From Ariolimax columbianus (taxonomy: Eukaryota > Mollusca > Gastropoda > Stylommatophora > Arionidae): a stretch of 64,000 nucleotides of DNA. Below the pieces are notes generated by a model. It was not told where the DNA came from. It worked only from the letters and a program-made list of their open reading frames with translations, and did not search any database. A program made the translations under genes and the position numbers. Shown piece by piece: positions 1 through 11,689 of this stretch. The number at the start of each line of letters is the position of its first letter. The stretch's first letter is position 1. The stretch is taken from the NCBI GenBank assembly GCA_036924085.1, contig JAVGWX010000002.1, positions 82,826,704 through 82,890,703 of the forward strand, given 5' to 3'.

Positions 1-1145
1 ACGGCAGCCCGTTTCTAAGTTAACTGAAGTGAAACTAATTCTTTGATTGAACAATTAAATGTTGTTTTAAAAAGCAAAATAATAATGTTCTTGTCTGTAG
101 AAAAAGTCGTTGTTCATCGAACTACTAAACGTAAGCTTGTTGTCTCGTGCAATACACGGGATAATACCCATGTCCAACAAGACACTTGCGCATGCTGAAC
201 GTGGCATGCTGACCCATTTTGTGTCAAAACTTCATCAGGATGAAATATGTTTAGTTTGAATGCTTACAAGTGGCAACTAATTTAGTTCAGTGAGACTGCA
301 CTCGAATGGATGGCATAGGGGTGTTAACTCCCGTCACCTGAAAGCTCGTCGATCTATTTGTAAATGAGTACCTAGATTACTATGAGGAAATGAAAGCCAG
401 CGAGAAAGAGAGCTGATAATTCAATTTCATAAACAAGCGATGACCTCGTACAATGTAGTCTCTAAGACTTCATATTCGACAGCAGTTTCTGCTATAACAC
501 CACATTTTATTTAAACTGACAATATAAAATAAATAAATAGAGTTCTTCCGTTCTATTAGCTGACTGATTTCCGCAAAGTGTGTATCGGTTTTCAAAATGC
601 ATTTTTCAGACCGTGTACTGAATGCTTGTGCATTGAGTAAAAGTGAAGATCAAATAAATGAACAATAAGTGCTCGTGCATGGATGAACGTTCGTTAATAT
701 CGTTGATCAAACAGACTATTCAAGCGCGAAATCGACGGCAGCTACAAGTATACTTTGTTGACTTATTTTATACTTTTGTGTTGATCAGCAGTATTGTGTC
801 GGAATTATCTACTTCTGTACTCGCAAATATGTGTGTTTGTTTGTTATTTAAGCCAAGTTCTTCATGTGTTGTGTCCCGTCCTTACCGCGTTCATCATACA
901 TTCTAATGTAGCCTATGTGTTCGACTTTGGTATGTATGAGTTTCTCATCCCTTAGCGTTGCCAGGCAACGCCTTATATACTAGTTCCTCCGGTCCACGTC
1001 TTATCTATATTTTCACTTTGTCTAATGTGCCGCAACTGGCTGTAATTTGACCAGTTAACGTACTGTATCGATCCAATGAGTTACACAGTTGTCAACCTTG
1101 TGAGAGTAAATGGTTCAATCAAGCCGATGAGAAGACATATCATAA
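1..1145. other. No recognisable feature
   Basis: AT-rich sequence with only short open frames rich in common residues and no domain that I recognise. No tandem structure or tRNA-like motif was seen. Confidence 0.5.
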
Positions 1146-1375
1146 GCGCTTTCTGGTCTTCTTCTTCTTCGGCGTTTGTTCTCAATCTCCTGCTTCGAAG
1201 TCCTGAACAGGGCTTTGCAAGTAGCAGGATGTATGTAGTCCGGAGAACGGAATGCGTTGTGTCGCTAGTTTACAGTTTGACTGCGATTTTTGCACCTTTC
1301 GGTCCGACACATCCGTCTTCGGCAGGGCTTTCTAAACCCAGAAAACAACAACATAAACAATTATTGTTGTTAGTC
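1146..1375 (+). repeat. SINE-like dispersed repeat, copy A
   Basis: Begins with a short TTC run. It is followed by about 200 bases that recur at 21705-21880 (same strand); both contain GGGCTTTGCAAGTAGCAGGATG-like and TTCGGTCCGACACATC-like blocks. Part of the second block (a TTTGCGCC-TTCGGCCC-CATCCGACTTC-like core) also occurs inside the tRNA-derived SINE at 47404-47656. This suggests a family of short retroelements sharing a central domain. The open frame through it has no recognisable protein. Class assignment is inferred from the shared core. Confidence 0.55.
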
Positions 1376-1830
1376 CGAATCTAATACATAAAGTATTAGT
1401 GTAGTTCGTTTATCGATGAGCACCCCTGCTGTTGCTATTATTATCTAAAGTAATATCATATAATATATTCCAAATGTCAATCAGAAAGATATGAGTCGTC
1501 TTTGTCTGTCAAAGAAAAGTTTCGCCCCTGTCTATGAGAGTATAGCATGGCGGTGTGACATTGGTGAGTTTGGATTAGCAAAAATATGTTGTCGTAGTTG
1601 CAAGACCTTTTTTTGAGCCCTTGCTCGTTACAATATGTATCCGGCAGCAGATTTTAGGGACTCCTCTTTTACCTTGAGGTACTGAAGAAGTTTAGTCTGG
1701 AACCATAAGATGTAGTGCAATGCTAGACTTGTCAGAACGCTAACTATTGTGGGTTTCGAAGTTACGATCGGCAAGGATGCAGCCTATTTCCAAGTGCACA
1801 ACCAGGACGACAGGAAAAGTCTTGGTCTCT
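1376..1830. other. Unrecognised spacer
   Basis: Nothing recognisable lies between the SINE-like repeat and the 50-bp minisatellite. Confidence 0.4.
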
Positions 1831-2575
1831 ATATTTTAGTTCAACCTGGTGCTAACAACTTTGACCCTAGCCTGGACCCTATATTTTAGTTCAACCTGGC
1901 GCTGACAACTTGGAACCTAACTTGGTCCCTATATTTTAGTTCAACCTGGTGCTAACAATTTGGAGCCTAACTCGGTCTCTATGTTTTAGTTCAACCTGGT
2001 GCTAACAATTTGGAACTCAACTTGGTCCCTATATTTTAGTTCAACCTGTTGCTAACAACTTGGAACCTAACTCGGTCCCTATATTTTAGTTCAACCTGGT
2101 GCTAACAATTTGGAGCCTAACTCGGTCTCTATGTTTTAGTTCAACCTAGTGCTAACAACTTGGAGCCTAACTTGGTCTGTATGTTTTAGTTCAACCTGGT
2201 GCTAACAACTTGGAGCCTAACCTGGACCCTATTATTTAGTTCAACCTAGTGCTAACAACTTGAGCCTAACTTTGTCTCTATGTTTTAGTTTAACTTGGTG
2301 CTAACAATTTAGAGCCTAACCTGGTCCCTGTATTGTAGTTCAACCTGGTGCTAACAACGGGGAGCCTAGCTCGGTTTGTATGTTTTAGTTTACTCTGGTG
2401 CTAACATCCTGGAGCCTAACTTTTTCTCTATGTTTTAGTTGACCCCGGTGCTAACAACTTAGAACTTAATTCGGTCAGTATGACTTAGTTGACCCTGGTG
2501 CTAACACCTTGGAGCCTAACTTGGTCCGTATGTTTTAGTTGACCCTGGTGCCAACAACTTGGCGCCTAGCTATAA
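1831..2575 (+). repeat. 50-bp minisatellite, about 15 units
   Basis: Tandem array with a period of about 50 bases. Each unit contains a TTTTAGTTCAACCTGGTGC-like block, then TAACAACTTGGAGCC, then TAACTTGGTC. Units diverge progressively towards the right end (GACCCTGGTG replaces CAACCTGGTG), giving a sequence gradient along the array. No open frame crosses it. Confidence 0.9.
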
Positions 2576-2674
2576 TTGTTTATGTATGTCTGTTCAGTTG
2601 ACGTTACATAGATGCGATATTCTTCAACCAGTTGGGCATTATGCATAGCCGTCTACCAAAGACGGGCTAATATA

Positions 2675-3585
2675 CGAGAGGTGCTCAAATCATACCGTTA
2701 CTTTTTGTTCTAGTTCTACCTGAATGGGTTATAGTGTGCCAGAACTACTACGATTAGTTATCGGCACTTGTGTCATATTACTGCTAGGTGGCCCACATTC
2801 CATTGGCTCGGGACAGACAAATAAAAATGACGGACAACACTGTTATTGCTTGCATGAAACAGCGTGTTGTAAGGAAGTTTCTTTCGAAAGAAAGCGTGAA
2901 ACCTAGGAAATTTACAGTAGACTGCAATCACAATGCGGTGATGAGACACTGAGCCACAGTTAAGACATTCAAATTGTGTAAACGTTCCAGATAAGGCCGT
3001 GCATCCGTTAGTGATGATTCTGGCCTTGTTTGCTTTAAACCCTCCAGTCATTCCCGTGAATATCCAGGTTGTGGAACGCCTAATCCAGGAAAATCGACGC
3101 ATAACTTGTCGTGAAATTAAAAAAGAGGCACGTCTTTCTCTGGGTACGGTGAACACTATTGTTCTTGGACATTTGCATTTTCGGTATAGACAAATTCAAG
3201 CTTGCACTGACTTGAAGGAACGTTTTGACATAGAAAGGCATTGCTTTTTGGATCGCTTCATTACATGTGAGCGAATCTGGGCGCATCATTATACTCCTTA
3301 ATCGAAACAAGCATCTAAGTAGTGGAAGCATACACAATCACTACCTGGAATGCCAGCATTTCAGCCCCGATGACGAAGTGAAACAGGCTGTCCTGAATTG
3401 GTTCAGACATACTGGCAAAGCTTTCTACGCTGAAGCTTATCTAGCATTACTTAAACGCTAGGATAAGGGAATAAACGTTGCAGGAGATTATATCGAAAAC
3501 TAAATAAATGACATTTTGACTAATTTCACGAATTTATTTGTTTCCTTGTAAAAATAAAGGCTCAGTTTGGCTTGAACGCCTCTCG
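2675..3585 (+). mobile_element. Internally deleted mariner-family transposon
   Basis: The ends are imperfect terminal inverted repeats: CGAGAGGTGCTCAA on the left, and CGAGAGGCGTTCAA on the right read from the other strand. Each is flanked by TA (2673-2674 and 3586-3587), the expected Tc1/mariner target duplication. At 911 bp it is shorter than the usual 1.2-1.3 kb. The interior holds the N-terminal and C-terminal parts of a mariner transposase on the plus strand, with the catalytic middle missing. The same family is present in nearly full length at 8517-9751, where the orthologous 5' UTR and N-terminal sequence can be followed. Confidence 0.85.
2895..3502 (+). pseudogene. Mariner transposase remnant
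   Basis: Plus-strand reading gives a helix-turn-helix-like segment (VERLIQENRRITCREIKKEA, about 3068-3127) followed by LGTVNTIVLGHLHF. After a frameshift come DRFITC and WAHHYTP, the region around the first catalytic Asp (here the D of the usual CDESW appears changed). The sequence then jumps to the C-terminal segment ECQHFSPDDEVKQAVLNWF (about 3346-3402) and ends in a stop near 3461. The HPPYSPDLAPSD block with the later catalytic residues is absent. Several frameshifts and stops make it non-functional. Confidence 0.75.
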
Positions 3586-3619
3586 TACTAACGTGGCAAT
3601 AACATTACACTAAACACAG

Positions 3620-3960
3620 TCATTCAAGAAAGAAGCACAACAATCACTCAGAACACACCAGATTGCATGAAGTAGACATCAGAAGCGTACATAACAGAAA
3701 ACAAAAACGTACACAACAGGCATCAGAACCGTGCATACTAGACAAGAGAAAACATAAACATTAGACGACAGAAAACCTTTCTACCAGACATCATAAAACC
3801 TACATACCAGACCAAAAAAACATCCAAACTAGACGGCAGGAAGCCCACATTCCAGACAAAAAGAGAACATCTAAACTAGACGGCAGAGAATGTACATATC
3901 GGACAACAGAAAGCATGCGTACCAAACAACTGTAAACGTACACACCAGACAACATAAAAT
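3620..3960 (+). repeat. Degenerate short tandem array
   Basis: Repeated but diverged units of roughly 25-30 bases built on ACCAGACAACAGAAAAC and GTACATA-like blocks. The A-rich, purine-biased strand composition is constant across the stretch. No coding potential was seen. Confidence 0.5.
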
Positions 3961-4920
3961 AATATGCATTAAGCACGGCGATCCGTCTTTGTGCGAATCT
4001 ACAATGTTAATTCAAACCACAGACCTCCAACTCAGTTGACGCTTGCGAGAGGCTACAGGAAAGTCACAACGCTGAATCCCATAATTCATGTCCTTCTTGT
4101 GACAAGCCGCCCTCCTTACTTGTAGTTATGTGTTTCTGATCCCAATTGCCTATTACAATTCACGTTGTTTTATCTTATCTTGTGACTATTTTCTGTTGCA
4201 TGGTGTATATGTTTTTCGTGTGCATAAAATCCCGACTTTGCGATTTTTGCTTCTTCCCATTTTTACATTGAAGTTTCAATTTGTTTCGCTACCTTTCCTA
4301 ACGCTTTGTTACATATCTGCCTTGCATAGTTTGTTGTTTTTTGTCCGAATACCAAAATGACGATAATACAATTGTCATGACATGCGCTTTTCGATAAAAA
4401 AAACTGACAGGAGAGAATGATTGGATGTTGAGAAGAAAGTGGGTACTTGCCCAAAAGACTCTGGTTTGATTAAAAACTTCTAACGGAAAACAGATTTAAA
4501 AGTTCAGTTCTGACGTAGACGAATTTTTTTATTTAATTACAAAAAACAAATGTCGACAAATATAACATTAATTTAAAGTGTTTAAAAACATTTCTTTTAT
4601 TTCGAAAGCTGATGATGTCCCCATAAGCCAAAACCCCACTGTTACTTGCACTTTTACATAGTGTTCAATTGGCCTACGAGTTTGATGACAGCTGTGTTTT
4701 AAACAGGGCGTGGTTCAATGATGTAGAAATCTTTGTCCTGATAATAAACCTTCGTATTACTACCTGGATTTACTTTTAATACCAGGATGTACGCAGTAAA
4801 TCTTGTGTCGATTGATGGATGTCGGCCGGAATGTAAACTATTCTCTCTAACTTCGTGACAGTTGTGATGACGCTATTCAGCTACTCGATTGTTGTCGACA
4901 TATCTCGGGTACGACTATTT
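3961..4920. other. No recognisable feature
   Basis: AT-rich DNA. Open frames of 60-76 codons here are hydrophobic by composition only and show no known motif. Confidence 0.45.
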
Positions 4921-4930
4921 ATAGAAGGCG

Positions 4931-4938
4931 TATAAAAG
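4931..4938 (+). promoter_or_regulatory. Candidate TATA box
   Basis: TATAAAAG lies in a locally GC-richer stretch about 230 bases upstream of an ATG followed directly by a consensus splice donor. A start site would be expected near 4960-4965. It is one of very few host-gene-like signals in the window. TATA-like strings are common by chance in AT-rich DNA, so confidence is low. Confidence 0.3.
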
Positions 4939-4959
4939 GCTTATGCCTCCCGGAACGGC

Positions 4960-5168
4960 TAGAAACTGTGCCCTTTGTTGCCGACGCACAGGTGAAACCG
5001 ATGTCGTGAAGTCACCCTTGAAGGACAGGGCCCAAATTACGAGTACCTTGCAGATATAAAGTGTCTTTCCCAAGCACAGCTCATTGATAAGTGTTGAATT
5101 TCGTGTTTGTGCAGTGCTTCCTGTGGAGTGTCAAATTTGGTTATAATAATCCACCTTGACGATATGCT
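4960..5168 (+). other. Candidate first exon of a host gene
   Basis: A non-repetitive stretch about 30 bases downstream of a good TATA box. It ends in ATGCT followed by GTAAGT (5169-5174), which would be a 5' UTR exon with the start codon and two more coding bases, then a splice donor. One very short upstream open frame (ATG TCG TGA) is present. I could not find a convincing downstream exon in this window, so the proposal rests on promoter and donor signals only. Confidence 0.2.
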
Positions 5169-5464
5169 GTAAGTTTTTGTTTCTCTGTGTTGCTTCTGGA
5201 AACAGCATGATTTTTTATTTCATGATTTGCTTTTTGTCCATTTCCAACAATTCATTTATTATGAATTCAGTAATTCTGCCGTATTACATCATTTCTTCCA
5301 TAAGTTAAGTTAGTTCATTAGTTACATATTGTTTGCAGACAATTATATCTGTCTGTAGCAATGCTGACATAATCGCAAAATAACTTGTGTATTTGGAATA
5401 AAGATCAAAATGGTAATTCTTGTTAGTAGCAGCTAATGATGCAAAACTGATCGGTGGATTCCAG

Positions 5465-5875
5465 AATTATAATTTTGAGGTAGGACTCGGGAAAACTGGT
5501 CTACAGTATCAAGAAAAGAGAAGATTTCGAGGTGACAATACAAATTTCTAAATCAATCATTGGTAAGGATAAATTAGACTGCCAAGTTTGTAAAAGTAAA
5601 ACCGGCTACAAGAACAATAGATCAAAGCTTCAAATTGTTTAAAACAGGTCCAGATTAGATATTAGGAAATGTGTTTGTGGTCAGAGAGTGATGAGTGCTT
5701 GGAATGTATTGCCACAGGATGTGTGGGAGGCAGAGCCAGTTAATGTATTCAAAATAGATTGGTTGCTGACAGTTAATTTTAATATCGGTGGAGTGGAATA
5801 AACTGGTTGTATCCAGACTCTGCAGAACCTTCTAAACCAGTGTAATGAAGTTAAGTTAAGTTAAATAAGTTAATA
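5465..5875 (+). mobile_element. CR1-like LINE, 3' end fragment
   Basis: Translation gives a decayed LINE C-terminus. It includes YKFKLVKTRSRLDIRKC and SAWNVLPQDVWEA, characteristic of the last residues of CR1/L2-like ORF2. This is followed by a GACTCTGCAGA-type 3' UTR and a short tandem tail of AAGTT units (about 5850-5872). The same 3' UTR is seen next to the LINE at 30202-30740 on the other strand. It is 5'-truncated, as is typical of LINEs. Confidence 0.7.
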
Positions 5876-6560
5876 TTTGATTTTTCTTATATCCCCGTTA
5901 TGAAGGTCCTTCATATGCAGGTGTTGTATAATGGCAGTTCCACTTCTATGGTAATAGTAGCTTTAATTGTAGTTAATTTGGTGTTAAGAGAGGTAACAGT
6001 AGTGTGGTATTATTAAAATATCAGTATAAACGTAATGCTGCCAGTGACATGTGATGCAGCCACAATGAAGTAGGAGTAACGGCAGCAAGGAGCAGCATCA
6101 AATATGAGTACGGAGCACACCGTATGATTAATATACACGTTCTAGGGGAACATTCAAGTATGAAATATATATTTCCTTAAATTCAATCAGAAAATGTTAG
6201 CAACAGATCTGGAATGATTGTTTTCTGAGTTTTGATTGCCCTTTCTTGTGTATCACAACCGTTCTTGTCTGCAATCCCATCCGCAGCTTGTACAAAGGAA
6301 ACTAAAATGCCATTATATGCTGTTGGCGTGTTAATGTGCTTTTCATGTGATTACGTTGCCGCGTATTCTAATCTAAACACCCTAATTCTCGTCACTTGTA
6401 CGCCGGCCATTATACCAATGTTACACCCTAAACTATCGAGCAAATCCAGAAACATCTGTATGACTTCCGATTGCTCATTTGAAAAAGCGGAGAACTTTAT
6501 TGGGAAAATTAGAATCCTTAAACCACTGGTTCGATTTCGGATCGCCGAAATTTTTTCTTT
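5876..6560. other. No recognisable feature
   Basis: AT-rich. The 131-codon open frame starting at 6232 overlaps the SINE downstream and matches nothing that I know. Confidence 0.4.
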
Positions 6561-6567
6561 CTATCAA

Positions 6568-6860
6568 TGGGGCTCAGTGGTCTCGAGATATGCTGTCCTT
6601 CTCGCGTGCTGGAAATCGCGGGTTTGAATCACGGTGGAAACCAGATTTTTTTAACGTGGATCTTCTGGATTTTTAAGGAGTGAGATCGGACTCCCGTGTT
6701 CAACGTCGAACACGTTAAAAATGCCTTGGCAGTTAGAAATCAAATGGGCTTCTCGGACAAAAATTCTTGTTAAAAATCTGTGTATATTTGTGTACCTTCC
6801 CCCACGCCTAGAAAGCCGCAGGAAGTTTTAAATACTACTACGTATAACCGAAGCCTTCGG
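6568..6860 (+). mobile_element. tRNA-derived SINE
   Basis: The head resembles a tRNA gene: GGGGCTCAGTGGTCTCGAG near 6570 as the A-box region and GGGTTTGAATC at 6620-6630 as the B box, spaced about 45 bases apart. A tRNA-unrelated body follows with GTGTACCTTCCCCCACGCC and an AAATACTACTACG segment, ending near a CCGAAGCCTTCGG inverted motif. Target duplications were not identified. It differs from the SINE at 47404-47656. Possible membership in the cephalopod/mollusc SINE superfamilies is inference. Confidence 0.6.
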
Positions 6861-7690
6861 TTACCTGGCAACAGACATTAACATGCCTGTTTGAATACCA
6901 GGATTCCATGCATTCCAAGTATCAAAGTAGAGTGTTAATATTTTTAATTTGAGAAGATTCAACTATTTTTTACTCATTTCATACTGTTCATATGTAAATA
7001 AATTGACATGGTTGATAATAGTGTATATAACATTTTATGTCAATAAAATATATACTATGTTCTGAGTTTCGTTTTATTCAAATTCTGCAATTACAAATAC
7101 AGTTTTAAAGAGTTTTTAAAACACTTATTATAAATGAACATTCTGTGATTAAAATCCTCGCACTAACACATAAATTTTTGTCGTGAACGAGCTTTGAAAT
7201 TGACTTAAAATATCTTTTTCAAAATACTGTTATGTTATTTTGTATTTATCTCCGGCAATTATTGACTGGTTATTGCTAGTACATGTTTCACATGACCAGT
7301 TTACTATTAACGATTGCGGGAAATCTATGATTGTACTTTTCATGTTTTCAGTAAATCTATGTATTTTTCATTATTTCAGCTATTCTGGGGTTATTCGTGA
7401 TGTCAGTACAAATATAATTGCATATGTCGATGCATATGTCGTTTTATTGTTCAGAAATTCAGCAAATCTATCACTGAATTCTTGATGATTTCAACAACTC
7501 TTCATGGTTCCTGCTAATCTATTGTCATATCCATGATTTTGTCATAAATGTCGATATTTATTATGTTCGGTTACGTTCTTGCCATGATTGTAATCACAAA
7601 GGCAAATGTAGAGGACTAGCCATTTATCCCACTTTCTCCTACCAGGCATTTCATAAGGGGCAGAGTGGAATCTTTATCCTGTATGACAAA
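6861..7690. other. AT-rich, no recognisable feature
   Basis: Very AT-rich sequence without tandem or coding structure that I can recognise. Confidence 0.45.
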
Positions 7691-8022
7691 TGGCTAAATG
7701 AACAATCACATGCAATAGAGTACATAAAATACTCCCAGAAGCTCTTTTTGAATGAAGACACACAATACTTTCAAATAAAGAGATACATAAAGTACTTTCA
7801 AAGAGGGTTTCTGTAAGGGTACATAGAATGCTCTCACAAAGAGCTTCATGTAAGGGCACATACATTACTTTCATAAAGTGTTTACTTCAAAGTTACGTAA
7901 AGTGCTCTCCCAAAGAGCTTCCTGTAAGGGCACATACATTACTTTCATAAAGTGTTTGCTTCAAAGTTACGTAAAGTGTTCTCACAAAGAGCTTCCTATA
8001 AAAGTACATAAAGTTCAACATC
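7690..8022 (+). repeat. 74-bp tandem repeat with shorter subunits
   Basis: Two almost identical 74-base units (7830-7903 and 7904-7977), plus a partial third, contain CACAAAGAGCTTCCTGTAAG, GGCACATACATTACTTTC and ATAAAGTGTTTGCTTC blocks. Upstream (7700-7830) there are more diverged half-length units with the same ACATAAAGTACTTTCAAA theme. Open frames on both strands are by-products of the repeat. Confidence 0.8.
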
Positions 8023-8144
8023 TCCGAAACAAAGCCTGGTACAAGCGGAAACCTTCTTCGGGTACCTAAACAAGTGGCTGACGAGAAATCAGTCCCCACT
8101 TTATACTGTAGAAGATAGACGTGCCTTCCTATGAGATACAGTTC

Positions 8145-8512
8145 ACATCTCTGTAATGGAGTGTTTGGATGATGTTATTCACACGAAAATTGACTGGTTC
8201 GACGAAAACGATACAAATATCAAAATCTTGCTGGAAGAAATGCACCGCGTGTTCGAACTTCACAAAATCGACCCTTCCTCATCATCGAAGAAAGAATACA
8301 CTAAAAAAAATACGCACGGTTGTTCACCGAAGGCTTAGGTTCATGCAGGATGTCTAGTTCTGCGACGAAAAGGCCGTTGAGATTCAACGGTATGTGGATT
8401 CCAATTACTCGAAGTGGTTTTATAATGCCTTGAAGGCAGTCTACAGCCCTCCGACACGTCACTCATCACCTGTTTTAGGTTTTCATTTGAAGCACCCGCG
8501 CGAATGTGTATA
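8145..8512 (+). pseudogene. LINE ORF2 linker fragment
   Basis: Translation reads IDWFDENDTNIKILLEEMHR followed, after one frameshift, by RRLRFMQD and by KWFYNALKAVYSP-like sequence. This order (DWFDEND, then RLREMQD, then FYEALKAVYGP) matches the segment between endonuclease and reverse transcriptase in the LINE at 55085-58866. It is a decayed internal fragment, cut at its right end by the mariner at 8517. Confidence 0.75.
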
Positions 8513-8516
8513 TATA

Positions 8517-9751
8517 TGAGGGCATTTAAGTCAAAAAGGGACTTTTTTTTGTAACGAACATTTTTCAAGTAGTCAAAATGTCATACATTTTTTGATTATA
8601 ATCTCCTGCAACGTTAATGCACTTATCCCGGTGTTTAAGAAATGCCTGAAAAGCTTCAACGTAGAAAGATTTGTGAGTAAACCTAAACCAATCCAGGGCG
8701 GCCTGTTTCACTTCTGCACCAGTGCTGAAATGCTGAACTCCCATGAATTGTTTTATGGATTCAAACATGTGAAAATCGCTTCGAGCGAGGTCTGGACTGT
8801 AATGTGGATGTGGCAATACCTCTTAGTCGAGTTGCTGCACATAGTGCAGTGAGACGTATGATGTAGAGCGAAATCTTGCAGAAAGTGGACGCCCTTTGTG
8901 ATCCAACCAGGTCATTTTTCCGCAGACAACCGTCTCAAGGTGCATATGTACTGTTCACTGTTTATATTGGCGCCAGGGAAAAGAAAATCAACATCAATGT
9001 TGCCAAGCTTGTCTCAGAAAACTCATGCCATCACTTTACCTGCAGACGCAATTGTCCGAAATTGTGTAGGTGGCTGCTGCTTGAATGTTCGTTTCGATTC
9101 ACGACTGAATTGATGCGCCCAGCTTTTGTCACATGTAATAAAGAGATGCAAAAAGTCATGCCATTCCATGTTAAAACGTTTCACTAATTCAATGCAGGCT
9201 TGAACTCTATTCTGTTGGTCAAAAGCGGAACGCTGCCTTGGCACCCAACATGCAAACTAACCTACCGAAAATACAAATGTTCATGAATAATAGTGTTCAC
9301 CTAACTCAAAGGAAGACTTACCTCTTGTGCAATGTTGCGACAGTTTGTACGTCGACGTTCTATGCATTCCACAATATGTACATTCACAAGAATGGATTGA
9401 GAGCTTCAACGGCCGAAACCACCACTAACGTATGTACGGTCTTCTCTAAAACGTTTACGCCATTCAAATGTCTTATTGCAGTAGAGTACTGTATTTGCAG
9501 TATTGTGTAAACTTTCGAAAGGTTTCACGCTTTCTTTAACAAGAAACTTCATTACAACACGCTGTTTCATGTACGCACTAACAGAGTTGTCCTCCCTATT
9601 TATTTAGATGTCATGTTACTGGCCCATGGCAAGTGAATCACCTAGCAGTAACAAGACACAAGTGCACCTAACTAATGATAGTAGTTCCAGCACGCTTTAA
9701 CTAATTCAGGTAGTACTACAAAAAGTTCCGGTGTGATTTGAACACCCCTCG
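8517..9751 (-). mobile_element. Near full-length mariner-family transposon
   Basis: 1235 bp, the size expected for mariner. Right-end repeat, read inward: CGAGGGGTGTTCAAATCAC. Left-end repeat: TGAGGGCATTTAAGTCAA. TA precedes the left end (8515-8516); the right flank is CA, so one side of the target duplication has mutated. The transposase lies on the minus strand. It inserted next to or into the LINE fragment at 8145-8512. The family is the same as the deleted element at 2675-3585. Confidence 0.87.
8568..9560 (-). pseudogene. Mariner transposase, disrupted
   Basis: Minus-strand segments in order: a decayed N-terminus (9560 to about 9290); WVPRQRSAFDQQNRVQACIE with VKRFNMEWHDFLHLFITCDK and SWAHQF (9244-9080), containing the first catalytic Asp in CDKSW; a decayed middle; then HPHYSPDLARSDFHMFESIK (about 8813-8754) with the second and third catalytic region; and FSTGAEVKQAALDWF to the C-terminus near 8568. 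The HPxYSPDL block is diagnostic of mariner (DD34D) transposases. Frameshifts and stops separate the pieces, so no active protein is expected. Confidence 0.85.
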
Positions 9752-9758
9752 CAAAAAT

Positions 9759-9759
<1 letters not shown>

Positions 9760-9808
<49 letters not shown>
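9760..9808. repeat. (TA)n microsatellite
   Basis: Uninterrupted alternating T and A for about 50 bases, directly beside the right end of the mariner element. Confidence 0.95.
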
Positions 9809-9811
<3 letters not shown>

Positions 9812-10272
9812 TACAAACACACACTATAAGAAAGAAAGTACATGTCCGTTTAGCTTTCTTGCAAAAAATCAGTAGCAGTAAACTCTAGCAACGTGAAATT
9901 TACACATTTGTTCATTTTGTCTTAATTTTCTAGGTCAACTCAACAATTTTCAGCTCACAGCTTTAGTCGCTTCCTGAGTTATTTAACCCTCCAACGGTGA
10001 GATATAATGACGTGAAAATTGTACATCTCATTCTGTCTGTAATTTGAAAGTAAATGCACAATTTTCTGCTCGCTGCGTCAAGATCTACCCGTCTGTGGCG
10101 CCAGAATAAGCATTAATGCTATCACAAAGAAAAATTGGAGTAAAAGTGCTCCAACGTTGTGTTTCCTCATCGTGCATGCAGGGGTTAGTCTACTTTTTCA
10201 TTACATTTTTTAAATATTGTTAACGCCAGTGGAGAACATTTAAAAACCGTGCGAAACAGGTTATTAAAGTTT
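9809..10272. other. No recognisable feature
   Basis: AT-rich spacer between two microsatellites. No coding or repeat structure was seen. Confidence 0.45.
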
Positions 10273-10392
<120 letters not shown>

Positions 10393-10419
10393 CAGGATTC
10401 ATGAAATCTTTGTTATTGA

Positions 10420-11640
10420 TTCTCCCAGAGTGCCCGTTGAGTTTAAAGGTTTTTCAGTCGTTGTTTTCTTACGTGCTCATAAAATATAGGCGATCCCGTT
10501 ATGACATTAATAAGTGCAGTAGGATTAAACGTATCTCTTAATGGAATTGCTTTGAAACATTTGTAAAATTCTCTCGTGTTTCTTTTGTATACGGATAATA
10601 GTTGGTCATCACATTTCTTCCAAAATTGTTTGTTCGCGATTGCGATTAATGTTCTAGTCTGTTTTGTCGTCTCATTATTTTATGAGTCATATATAATCGT
10701 TCTGCGTCTTAGACGTTGGCCATGTTTTGAGAGCTTATTAATAATCTGAACTGATTCTTTAACGTCCGTATTCCACTAAACCGTTGGTTTTCTTCTTTTT
10801 TTTTTTTTACTTCGCAGTCAGTTTTTTTGCAACATTTCTTATTTAATTCTTGTCGATGTTTTAAAGTTAGTCCATTCACTGTTTGTTTTCAGCTTTCTAT
10901 TTCGTGTCTCAAAGATCACTGTCATTTCGTGGCACATATCGTTTCTAATAACTCTTCAATTTTTATTGGATTTGAAACGATTATTGGCTTTTCTCTTTTA
11001 TAATTTTTTTCCAAGATGAAGTTTATCTTATTACCACTGGTTGGTGATCAGTATCTATACATAATTTTGAAATACTCTAGAGCCTTTTATATTTATTCTC
11101 TGTCTTTTCTTTGTTTGTGTGTAATAAATGTATGTCATATCTGGTTTGTTCCATATGTACCATATGACGTTTTGGGTGTTGGAATATCGTATTGTTTTTA
11201 ATTATTAGAACATGGTCAGTTCATAAATTGCTCCATTGCTGTTCCGTTTTAATAGTTGTCACCGAATCTTCATAAGCAGCATTCGTATGATGATCATGTT
11301 TCGCCGTTAAATTCGTCCATTTCCATCATGTCGTTCTTGTCATTGATCATGTTGATAACGAATGAAAGACACTCAAATAATTATCTTATGTCTTTTCAGT
11401 TGTGGCTCTATTGCATGGGATGCATACCAGGATTATTGTTGTTTTTCTTCTGTCAGCTGTGAATATCCATATTGACGCTTCACTTTTGTATTCTGTTTCT
11501 ACACTGAACATTGCTTTCTCTATATGTACACGAAAACCTACACCACGTTTTGGCTTTCTTTTGTGTCTACGGGTCGATATCAGTACATAGTTTTCATGGG
11601 AAACGATCATCCCAACAAAATGAAAAGCATAAATTAAATG
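10420..11640 (-). pseudogene. Possible heavily decayed LINE endonuclease/linker region
   Basis: On the minus strand a few blocks resemble LINE endonuclease order: IEKAMFSVETEYKSEASIWI and ILVCIPCNRATTE near 11590-11390, then YGTYGTNQI near 11150, then an IDTDHQPVV-like block near 11050 resembling the SDHxxV motif. Stops and frameshifts interrupt everything and T-runs dominate the plus strand. It could also be chance resemblance in biased DNA. Confidence 0.3.
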
Positions 11641-11689
11641 TGAGATTAAGATAGAAAGAACAATAGCAAGGCAAGTGTTCAAATGCAGA

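Noticed and set aside
1831..2575. CRISPR array
   Set aside because: Repeats are head-to-tail minisatellite units without unique spacers, in a eukaryotic genome.
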